From: Bacteroidota bacterium
Lineage (GTDB): Bacteria > Bacteroidota > Bacteroidia > JAADEI01
Direction: 5' to 3'
Length of the DNA: 15,739 nucleotides
Assembly (NCBI GenBank): GCA_015490475.1
Contig: WFXT01000035.1
Location: forward strand, 1-15,739
Below the pieces are notes generated by a model that was not told where the DNA came from, did no database searches, and saw only the letters and a program-made list of their open reading frames with translations. Position numbers and translations under genes: made by a program. Positions 7,309 through 13,759 of the stretch are shown here, one piece after another. How positions within the stretch are numbered: the first letter of the stretch is position 1; every line of letters starts with the position of its first letter.

Positions 7309-8242
7309 ATACTACCCCCATTTTATGAACCACATCAACGAGGGACCTAACGTGCTCTGCAGATTTCTTAACCAGTTCCATTTCCTCTGGCGTCAAGTCA
7401 AGCTCAATAATTTTCTCAACTCCATTCCTGCCTAACAGAACGGGAACCCCCATAAAAAATCCAGAGAACCCATATTCACCATTGAGATATGCACTCGTCG
7501 GGATAATCCTCTTTTCGTCTTTAAGGATTGTTTCAACCATAAGAGCAGCACTGGCTCCGGGGGCATACCATGCCGACACACCAAGCAGGTTAACTATTTC
7601 TCCTCCTCCGAAGCGTGTCCGCTCAACAATTTTGTCCAATGTCTCCTTATCTATAAATTCAGTAACAGGAATCCCATTAATTGTTGTGTATCTGGGTAAA
7701 GGAACCATTGAATCTCCATGTCCTCCCATTAGCATTGCTTGAACATCCTTGGGCGAGACCCCTGCTGCATCGGCAATGAATGTCCTATATCTGGCAGTGT
7801 CAAGAGCACCAGCCATCCCCATCACCCTGTTTGTCGGCAATCCAGTGGCTTTCCATGCAACATAAGTCATTACATCAAGTGGGTTAGATACCACCACAAG
7901 GATTGCATCAGGCGAATACTTAACTGCCTTCTGAGCAACTTCCTTGACAATTTTAGCATTAGTTTCAATGAGGTCATCACGACTCATGCCCGGTCTGCGA
8001 GGAACCCCCGAAGTGATAACCACCACATCAGAGCCAGCAGTGGCTTCATAATCGTCAGTAACTCCATATACTTTTGTTGAGAAACCAAGTATTGGACCGC
8101 TTTCCCAAATGTCCAGTGCCTTTCCTTCAGCAACACCCTTTTTAATATCTACAAGCACTACTTCCTTCAAGAAATCCTTTGTGGCGAGCACATTAGCCGT
8201 TGTGGCTCCTACATTCCCAGCTCCTATAACTGTTACCTTCAT
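7307..8242 (-). CDS. mdh: malate dehydrogenase
   Basis: NAD-dependent oxidation of malate to oxaloacetate in the TCA cycle. The protein is 311 residues from the ATG at 8242. The Rossmann motif G-A-G-N-V-G is near residues 7-12, V-V-L-V-D-I with its terminal Asp near 35, and the active-site loop is P-R-R-P-G-M-S-R-D-D-L. S-N-P-L-D-V-M-T-Y and the catalytic G-G-H-G-D-S-M-V-P follow. Arg in R-R-P-G-M rather than Gln marks malate over lactate specificity in this LDH-like MDH group. An extension to a TTG at 8263 exists, but M-K-V-T-V-I-G-A-G is the normal N-terminus. It appears to be the first gene of the leftward operon and has a TAnnTTTG element just upstream. Confidence 0.95.
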   Translation of the reverse strand: MKVTVIGAGNVGATTANVLATKDFLKEVVLVDIKKGVAEGKALDIWESGPILGFSTKVYGVTDDYEATAGSDVVVITSGVPRRPGMSRDDLIETNAKIVKEVAQKAVKYSPDAILVVVSNPLDVMTYVAWKATGLPTNRVMGMAGALDTARYRTFIADAAGVSPKDVQAMLMGGHGDSMVPLPRYTTINGIPVTEFIDKETLDKIVERTRFGGGEIVNLLGVSAWYAPGASAALMVETILKDEKRIIPTSAYLNGEYGFSGFFMGVPVLLGRNGVEKIIELDLTPEEMELVKKSAEHVRSLVDVVHKMGVV

Positions 8243-8260
8243 TGTACATTCTATTTTCTG

Positions 8261-8268
8261 CAAACTTA
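8261..8268 (-). promoter_or_regulatory. Bacteroidota-type -7 element upstream of mdh
   Basis: The minus strand reads TAAGTTTG, an exact match to the Bacteroidota -7 consensus TAnnTTTG, placed 18 bases before the mdh ATG at 8242. That would give a short leader of about 12 bases. A TTTG lies 26 bases further upstream, somewhat farther than the usual spacing for a -33 element. This is the only good promoter candidate for the operon from mdh to 538. Confidence 0.45.
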
Positions 8269-8308
8269 AAGCAATTTAATATTAGCCTACCTGACAAAAT
8301 CACAAAAA

Positions 8309-8524
8309 TTATTTGAATCTTACCGAAACTTTGCCCATCACCCCATCTTTCACTTTCTTTTCCAGCATTTCTACAAGCAAACGAATGTATATAGCATTTC
8401 TCACGTTGATCCTATTGTGTTGCAGTAATTCAATTATGTAGCGGTAAAAGACTCTGTTATTAAATAATTTTAGTGGTTGGACATTGCTCTTTAGTACTTC
8501 CGGCTTGTAATTAGTTAAAATTGT
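8309..8524 (-). pseudogene. in-frame continuation of the small ORF beyond its TGA, possible broken 3' half
   Basis: Directly after the TGA (8527-8525) that ends the upstream small ORF, the same frame stays open for 71 codons to a TAA at 8311-8309. No ATG lies near its beginning, so it is not an obvious separate gene. The translated stretch looks protein-like: F-Y-R-Y-I-I-E-L-L-Q-H-N-R-I-N-V-R-N-A-I-Y-I-R-L-L-V, then E-M-L-E-K-K-V-K-D-G-V, an amphipathic helical pattern. The simplest reading is that a gene of about 157 codons was split by a nonsense change such as TGG to TGA. Readthrough or a chance open frame are the alternatives. It fills most of the gap between the accessory pair and mdh; nothing else is seen there except the mdh promoter. 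Confidence 0.45.
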
Positions 8525-8782
8525 TCAGGCAAGTGCAGAACCCCACATTTTCCTTGAATGTTCAAATACCTCATCCAAGAAAACTTCCTTCTGCCACAAG
8601 TTTTTTGGGAAATATTTGTTATTGTAATCAGTTTTCTCTACGAAATTGACAAAAACCTGATTATCACTAACTTGTACTTCAACATAATCACACGAACTCA
8701 ATGTCTTAAACCAAAATTTACTGATATAGCGAGAAACTAATTCGTCAAATTTACTCACTATGCATTTACAATCATTCCCCAT
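8525..8782 (-). CDS. small unrecognised protein, partner of the AAA15-type ATPase
   Basis: An 85-residue ORF that begins with an ATG 11 bases inside the end of the ATPase gene, so the two are very probably co-transcribed and coupled. I do not recognise the family. The sequence is soluble, with no signal peptide or membrane helix. It has a Cys-rich start (C5 and C7 in D-C-K-C-I), an aromatic stretch S-K-F-W-F-K, a beta-like D-Y-V-E-V-Q-V-S-D-N-Q-V-F-V-N-F-V, and a helical end (E-V-F-L-D-E-V-F-E-H-S-R-K-M-W). No HNH, TOPRIM or nuclease motif is visible. It may be the N-terminal half of a longer protein, since the frame continues for 71 codons after the TGA. Confidence 0.55.
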   Translation of the reverse strand: MGNDCKCIVSKFDELVSRYISKFWFKTLSSCDYVEVQVSDNQVFVNFVEKTDYNNKYFPKNLWQKEVFLDEVFEHSRKMWGSALA

Positions 8783-9827
8783 AAAGGCTATTTATTATTT
8801 CAAAGTAGTCGTCCAATAAGTGAGATACTTCTGCTAATGATTCACTATCAAAATCTTTAAATGTCCAATCAAATCCATAAGTGAGATTTCTTATAGCAGT
8901 GCCTACGGTAATCTTCCTTAATTTATTTTTCTTCATAGCCACATTGAAAGAATCTATTATAAGAGGCGAATGTGTTGCCATTAGCAAGCGAAATTTAAAG
9001 TGCTTCATCACTTCAACCATCCACTCTACAAATTTATATGTCCATGAAGGATGAAGGGACACCTCAGGTTCATCTATTATAACCAGTTCTGTGTTATGGT
9101 CTATCAAACCGTGCTTTATTGCAAGATAAATTGCCGCCAATCCTTTTAAACCAGATGCAGCATGTTCTATACCGAAGATATTTCCAGAACTTTCCAGCTT
9201 AATCTGTACATTATCAATGTAAATCTTTGATATACCAAACTTATCTTTAAAACTTTCCTTTAATTTACCAGGCATGACATTATGCTTACTGTCATAAGTA
9301 GTAAACAGCCAGATAATGAACTCACTCTTAGAAAAAGGCACTACCCTCCATTTGGGACTCATAGAGTTCAAAGCTACTATTCCTCTGTAATATTCTAATG
9401 GCAACACAGAAAAATACGTTATTGGCGGTGTTTCAAAACCGTTTTCCACTCTAAAGTCAATACTTCCCGTTGATAATGCTTCATCAATCTTTACACTTAT
9501 TATTGCCTTACTTTTAGTTACAATATTCCCAGCTACATGTAATGATTTACCATTCCAGTTCTTCAAAGAATTTATTATTGGCTTATCTTTTCGGGAACGC
9601 AATAAAAATACATCTCTTAGAACCTCTATAAAAGCTTGCTTACCACTAATCTTTCTAATGCTATGGGAAGATTTCCAACCTGCATATAATAGTGAAAAAA
9701 CCAAATCTAATAATTGCGTTTTTCCACTTCCATTAGGACCAACTAATAGACACACTTCGCTATCCCACTTCCACTCAGCTCTTCTCACTGATAAAAAATC
9801 CTGCAGCTCAATGTTTAAAAAGGACAT
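8772..9827 (-). CDS. AAA15/AAA21-type SMC-like ATPase, possible defence ATPase
   Basis: A 351-residue ATPase from the ATG at 9827; a TTG 12 bases upstream is less likely. N-terminal M-S-F-L-N-I-E-L-Q-D-F is the usual RecF/SMC start. Walker A G-P-N-G-S-G-K-T is at 30-37, an ABC-like signature A-A-S-G-L-K-G-L near 223-230, Walker B E-L-V-I-I-D-E-P at 247-254 followed by V-S-L-H-P, and the H-loop A-T-H-S-P at 284-288. This is the layout of single-chain ATPases in OLD, Septu PtuA, PARIS AriA and RloA-type systems. No TOPRIM or nuclease domain follows, so any effector would be the small partner downstream. Base composition is lower than its neighbours' (17/60 and 21/60 GC in lines 9241 and 8881, against 33/60 and 25/60 in mdh lines 7801 and 7861), which suggests horizontal acquisition. 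A defence role is inference. Confidence 0.85.
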   Translation of the reverse strand: MSFLNIELQDFLSVRRAEWKWDSEVCLLVGPNGSGKTQLLDLVFSLLYAGWKSSHSIRKISGKQAFIEVLRDVFLLRSRKDKPIINSLKNWNGKSLHVAGNIVTKSKAIISVKIDEALSTGSIDFRVENGFETPPITYFSVLPLEYYRGIVALNSMSPKWRVVPFSKSEFIIWLFTTYDSKHNVMPGKLKESFKDKFGISKIYIDNVQIKLESSGNIFGIEHAASGLKGLAAIYLAIKHGLIDHNTELVIIDEPEVSLHPSWTYKFVEWMVEVMKHFKFRLLMATHSPLIIDSFNVAMKKNKLRKITVGTAIRNLTYGFDWTFKDFDSESLAEVSHLLDDYFEIINSLYGE

Positions 9828-9950
9828 TATACAAAGCAATTTTATATACTAAAATACACACGGTAATCATATACTCGCCAAAGTTTATCATGTGTTACTT
9901 TGCATCTACATTGTCAATGAAGTTACAAATATGGAACAACGGAATCAAAT

Positions 9951-12398
9951 TTACTTTTCTATAACACGAACTTTTATCAATCTTGGTCGTTCTCCATACT
10001 CCTTCTCAAGTTGCATTTTAACATGTTCAGGATTCTGCACGAAATAATCAAACCACACTTTTACAATGTCTTCATCATAATCCGCTTCCACTTTTATTAT
10101 TCCCGACTGTCTATATAAAATCTTTCTAACTGTTCTTGCACACCGTGAACACTGCATGGGAACCTTGAATTCAGCAACCATAACATTTTTGCCAGAAATA
10201 AAAGCCTTATTCAAGTTTAATTTTACCGAAATGCCGAAAAATCTGCCTGGCTCTGGCACAGCCCCATAACTGGTGGGCAGAAAATAGTACTGGTCTGTAA
10301 TATTATTCACAAACAAAGACACATCAATTATAGAGGCGATCCTACTGTGGATGGCGAAATCTATCTTTACAAAAGCTGGTGATGGAACCTGCCCCAATGC
10401 AGTGTTAACCCTGTTTTGTGCCGGCATCCCTTCCACTGACATGACGGCTTTCAAATTTTCAATAAACGAGTATTTCACAGATGCTCTAACAGAAAAAGGA
10501 AAGATATACGGTGCAGGGGAACCGTCATTGAGGAATTGTCCCCATGTCCATCCGACCAGTAACTCATTTTCAAGTCTCCTGTTGGCATAGTCTAATTTAA
10601 GACCTGCTCCTGAAAGTAGCAAATTGCCAATGTTTTGATATGCCACGACTATAGGTGCCACAGAGGGCAACGGTGAGGGAACATTGGGAAAATCCTTCAA
10701 GAAAATATAGTTTTCTATAAGACGCACAAAGCCCTGTAATGACAAACCTAATTCAGACTGTGTTTCCCAATTTCTGTAAGTCCATCGCATCGTTGCTCTT
10801 GTCCCCCATAATCGCTCTGGAAGTAGGGAATCAGCAAACGAAAGAAGATACTTACCACCCGGTAAGACAACGTGTTCTCTATAAAGTTCAACAGGTGTCG
10901 GAATGCGATAGGAATGTTCTGCTTCCAGACGCAGGTAAAGTTTATCCCTGAACAGGAAAGAATGAAATCTGGAAATACCCACGGGAATAAAGTGGCGGTA
11001 TTGCCTTCTGTCTTTAGCCGTCCAGTGCATATAGGCTCCCCCCATGGTAAACTCTAATCTTTTCCAATTCACTACAACCGAGTTAAGCCATTCAAGGGTT
11101 AATGCATCTTTTATTTGATCACGCAACTGGTCTGGATTAGACTGTGGATAGAGAAAAGCATCCATTTGCCATAAAGTAGCCGAGGACGTGAATCCCAACT
11201 TAATGTTTCTAAAAGAATTTCGGAATATAGATACTTTGCCATCGTAAATTTTTGAGTTTGCCCCAGATAGTAGGTCTCCCATTGGCGTATTTTCCATTTC
11301 CATCAAGTGAATTCCCGACTGGTAAGCAAAGGAATAATCAATACTTAATTTATTTGAGTATATACGGTCTTTCAGGGCTACCACATGGCGTTCTTCGTTT
11401 TTGATTCTAACATTCTGGAAAGTTGGATAGCCAGCGTCTGTAGTTCGGGAAAGAAAGTAAGATAATTCGGGCGATAGTTTTTTCCATTTGTGTGCCAATT
11501 TAAACATTGCTCCAGTGTTGCTATAGTCAGAGTTGGGTACAAGGGTCTTATTGCCCGCATAATAGGATTCGGCATAGGAATATACAAAGCCAGTAGTGGC
11601 GAACCAGCGTTGCGACGAAAAAACGCCTTTCAATCCTGCTTCATAGCCATTACCGAGTGTGCTTGCCCGTCCAAAAGCAACAACATCCAGAGAAGGAATC
11701 CTTTCAAAACGAGTAGAAGCAATTGAAAAGTCAAGCAATGTGCCCCCAGACAGTGGTGTGGAATAGTCAATTTCCAGATTGTCAGTAAGGAAAGACTGCA
11801 GACCAGCAAGACAACCTCCCATCTCCATGGGACACAGACTATATAATGACGAACCCTCCATGCGTGCCCTAACACGCCTTGAATCCATCCCTTCAATGCT
11901 AATGTTAACGTCCCATCCTGATTTTCGGGACATCAAAGCCAAAGGGTCCAGAGATTGGATGCGTGCAGGCACTTCAACAGCAGAAGCATGCCCAGTGCTC
12001 AAAGGCTCAGGAAGATTAACCCTATTCGCAGAGCCAGAAAACTTAACTTCAACAATTCCTTCATGTAGAGATACTGCAAGATAAGAAGGTGGTACGTAGA
12101 TTTTCCTATTCAAACAACAGGAAACACCCAAGCGCTCCCATGATGATTTCCTTAATGTCCCCAATGAGAGATATACAGAGTCATTGTCCACACACAACTC
12201 TTCTGGAATTATAAACCTGCCATTGGAATCAGTAACAGTAGCATAAACTACTTCCCCCTCCCTTTCTGTGTGAACATAAACCGCTATTTCGACAAGAGGC
12301 GATTTTGAATCACTGCTATAAAGTTCTAAAGTGCACTGTCCTTCCGATAATATTGCAATGAAATTACAAAATACAACTGCAGGCAGGATTATTCTCAT
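9951..12398 (-). CDS. TonB-dependent receptor with fused C-terminal HMA (heavy-metal-associated) domain
   Basis: An 815-residue outer-membrane receptor. The signal peptide (about 1-20) is followed by a carboxypeptidase-regulatory-like beta domain (about 23-115; T-V-T-D-S-N-G-R-F). The plug (about 140-225) contains I-E-G-M-D-S-R-R-V-R-A-R-M-E-G and, unusually, C-P-M-E-M-G-G-C at 189-196. A long beta-barrel runs to about residue 735, ending G-R-F-F-G-I-S-V-K-L-N-L-N-K-A-F. Residues 740-815 are an HMA domain: P-M-Q-C-S-R-C-A-R-T-V with metal-binding Cys 750 and 753, then the V-E-A-D-Y pattern. This suggests import of a thiophilic metal such as copper, passed to a periplasmic HMA domain. HMA proteins are usually encoded separately, so this is either a true fusion or loss of a stop. 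Transcribed divergently from ftsE. Confidence 0.88.
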   Translation of the reverse strand: MRIILPAVVFCNFIAILSEGQCTLELYSSDSKSPLVEIAVYVHTEREGEVVYATVTDSNGRFIIPEELCVDNDSVYLSLGTLRKSSWERLGVSCCLNRKIYVPPSYLAVSLHEGIVEVKFSGSANRVNLPEPLSTGHASAVEVPARIQSLDPLALMSRKSGWDVNISIEGMDSRRVRARMEGSSLYSLCPMEMGGCLAGLQSFLTDNLEIDYSTPLSGGTLLDFSIASTRFERIPSLDVVAFGRASTLGNGYEAGLKGVFSSQRWFATTGFVYSYAESYYAGNKTLVPNSDYSNTGAMFKLAHKWKKLSPELSYFLSRTTDAGYPTFQNVRIKNEERHVVALKDRIYSNKLSIDYSFAYQSGIHLMEMENTPMGDLLSGANSKIYDGKVSIFRNSFRNIKLGFTSSATLWQMDAFLYPQSNPDQLRDQIKDALTLEWLNSVVVNWKRLEFTMGGAYMHWTAKDRRQYRHFIPVGISRFHSFLFRDKLYLRLEAEHSYRIPTPVELYREHVVLPGGKYLLSFADSLLPERLWGTRATMRWTYRNWETQSELGLSLQGFVRLIENYIFLKDFPNVPSPLPSVAPIVVAYQNIGNLLLSGAGLKLDYANRRLENELLVGWTWGQFLNDGSPAPYIFPFSVRASVKYSFIENLKAVMSVEGMPAQNRVNTALGQVPSPAFVKIDFAIHSRIASIIDVSLFVNNITDQYYFLPTSYGAVPEPGRFFGISVKLNLNKAFISGKNVMVAEFKVPMQCSRCARTVRKILYRQSGIIKVEADYDEDIVKVWFDYFVQNPEHVKMQLEKEYGERPRLIKVRVIEK

Positions 12399-12420
12399 AC
12401 TACATCGTCTAAATTACGAA

Positions 12421-12433
12421 CCTAATGGTTAGG
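12421..12433. repeat. inverted repeat in the divergent receptor-ftsE intergenic region
   Basis: CCTAA-TGG-TTAGG is a perfect inverted repeat with 5-base arms. It lies in the 94-base region between the divergent starts at 12398 and 12493 and could be an operator for the metal-linked receptor or for both genes. Imperfect -7-like elements flank it: TAATTTAG on the minus strand (12409-12416) and TAACTTTA on the plus strand (12479-12486). Short arms make chance occurrence quite possible. Confidence 0.3.
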
Positions 12434-12492
12434 GTGATGAATGCGATAATCTGTAAGGTTACTTTTTAGCAAATACATTAACTTTACTCATT

Positions 12493-13173
12493 ATGATAGC
12501 CTATCTTAAAGATGCGGTTATTTATCAGCGTGAAACACCAGTGCTAACGAGCGTGAATTTACAGGTAGAGAGGGGCGAATTTCTGTATATAGTTGGGCGA
12601 ACAGGTTCAGGCAAAACTTCTTTGCTCAAGACACTGCATGGCGAATTGCCACTACGGGAGGGCGAGGGCGAGGTGGTTGGTTTCAACCTTCGCAAGTTAA
12701 GATGGTGGCATATTCCCAAGATGAGGCGTAAGATGGGTGTAGTCTTTCAGGATTTCAGATTGTTGACGGACAGGACAGTTGCCGACAACCTGCATTTCGT
12801 CCTTAGAATCCTTGGCATCAGGAAAAAGAAAGAGAGGGAACGCAGGATTGAAGAGGTTCTCTGGCGAGTGGGTCTTCATACCAAAGCCCATAAAATGCCC
12901 TATGAACTATCTGGCGGTGAACAGCAACGGCTTGCCATTGCAAGGGCTATCATTCATAACCCAGACCTATTATTAGCGGATGAGCCAACAGGAAACCTTG
13001 ACCCTGAAACAGGCGAAGAAATAGTAAAACTCCTTCACACGCTAAACAAAGACCTTAATGTAACGGTTATAATGACCACCCATAACTACACATGGCTTGA
13101 GAAGTTCCCTGCAAAAGTGATTCGTGTTGAGCGTGGAAAAGTCAAATCAGCAGAAGTTAGGGAAACTCTTTGA
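12493..13173 (+). CDS. ftsE: FtsE-like ABC ATPase (cell division)
   Basis: A 226-residue ABC ATPase. Walker A G-R-T-G-S-G-K-T is at 35-42, the Q-loop V-F-Q-D-F-R-L-L near 84-91, signature L-S-G-G-E-Q-Q at 139-145, Walker B L-L-L-A-D-E-P at 159-165 with G-N-L-D, and the switch His in T-T-H-N. The V-F-Q-D-F-R-L-L-x-D-R-T-V-x-x-N-L stretch is the FtsE hallmark that separates it from LolD. FtsE works with membrane protein FtsX at the division site to activate cell-wall hydrolases. No ftsX lies in the window. The gene starts 94 bases from the divergent receptor gene, and its 3' end overlaps the YraN gene, so those two are probably co-transcribed. Confidence 0.87.
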   Translation: MIAYLKDAVIYQRETPVLTSVNLQVERGEFLYIVGRTGSGKTSLLKTLHGELPLREGEGEVVGFNLRKLRWWHIPKMRRKMGVVFQDFRLLTDRTVADNLHFVLRILGIRKKKERERRIEEVLWRVGLHTKAHKMPYELSGGEQQRLAIARAIIHNPDLLLADEPTGNLDPETGEEIVKLLHTLNKDLNVTVIMTTHNYTWLEKFPAKVIRVERGKVKSAEVRETL

Positions 13174-13483
13174 GGAATTGGCTTGCCAGTTCCTGTCGCA
13201 ACGAGGATATGAAATTCTGGAACGCAACTGGCGTCATCAAAATGGCGAGATAGACATTATATGCACTGATGGAAAGTCTATAATATTCGTTGAAGTGAAA
13301 GGGTCGTCTGGCGAAGGAAATCCTGAAATTCGGATTGACGACAAGAAACTGGAACACATCTATCTGGGCATTGAAGAATATATTCATCAACACGAAGTTT
13401 CCCTGCCAGTGGAAGTGCATGCCATTGCAGTGGAATGGACGGATGAAAACAATTACAGAGTTGTGCATTTTAAGGATGTGTAA
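13124..13483 (+). CDS. YraN family (UPF0102) putative endonuclease-fold protein
   Basis: About 119 residues. G-K-L-F-E-E-L-A, then L-x-x-R-G-Y-E-I-L-E-R-N-W-R, N-G-E-I-D-I-I near 40-46 and I-F-V-E-V-K at 54-59 form the UPF0102 restriction-endonuclease-like fold with the D...E-V-K metal site. The biological role of the family is not settled; a part in DNA processing has been proposed. It is normal in length. The start is uncertain: GTG at 13124 or GTG at 13133, both inside ftsE, so the overlap is 50 or 41 bases. The absence of an ATG and the overlap suggest coupling to ftsE translation. Confidence 0.85.
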   Translation: MLSVEKSNQQKLGKLFEELACQFLSQRGYEILERNWRHQNGEIDIICTDGKSIIFVEVKGSSGEGNPEIRIDDKKLEHIYLGIEEYIHQHEVSLPVEVHAIAVEWTDENNYRVVHFKDV

Positions 13484-13663
13484 CCTGTGTAAATCTTTAA
13501 AGTTTAGTCCTAAATTGTTAGTATCAGACTTTAACAGGGACTCAAATTTTCCCTATTACGAGTGAATGCGTATTGTACATTCCCAAAAGCACTATTATGA
13601 CAACAATCGCAGAAAGACACCTGTAAGAGATAAGACAGAGGCAAATCTGCTATTTTTGTATTA
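13484..13663. other. 180-base intergenic region after the YraN gene
   Basis: AT-rich, with no convincing gene. It contains a weak inverted repeat (TTAAAGT near 13498 and ACTTTAA near 13530, loop about 24 bases), too poor and without a T-run to call a terminator. Its right end carries the TAnnTTTG element listed separately. Confidence 0.5.
13651..13658 (+). promoter_or_regulatory. Bacteroidota-type -7 element upstream of the Wzi/RemB-like gene
   Basis: TATTTTTG matches TAnnTTTG exactly. Transcription would begin about 13664-13666, at the very GTG that opens the reading frame. That makes the GTG an unlikely start and supports the ATG at 13760, with a leader of about 95 bases. No clear TTTG -33 element is seen at the expected distance. 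Confidence 0.4.
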
Positions 13664-13759
13664 GTGAAGGCATTAACACATTGGGTTGTATCTCGGCTAA
13701 GAGAACATAAAAACTTTTCCTTTAAGGCTATTTATAACTTAAAACCTTCTTCCTCATGG

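Noticed and set aside
8243..8263. Seven-residue N-terminal extension of malate dehydrogenase from a TTG
   Set aside because: The family begins at M-K-V-T-V-I-G-A-G, and the extension would overlap the predicted promoter -7 element.
8525..8527. Genome-wide reassignment of TGA to an amino acid
   Set aside because: TGA is the natural stop of several well-recognised genes here (lptC, the gldE-like gene, lolD, ftsE, the ATPase gene).
8772..9827. Assigning the ATPase to a named defence system (Septu, PARIS, Gabija)
   Set aside because: The required partner signatures (HNH, DUF4435/TOPRIM, UvrD-like helicase) are absent from the neighbouring genes.
12493..13173. Calling the plus-strand ABC ATPase a second LolD
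   Set aside because: The FQDFRLL...DRTV..NL region is the FtsE pattern, unlike the FQFHYLLPEFNALENV form in the lolD gene of this window.
13490..13540. Rho-independent terminator after the YraN gene
   Set aside because: The repeat arms are short and AT-rich, the loop is long and no T-run follows.
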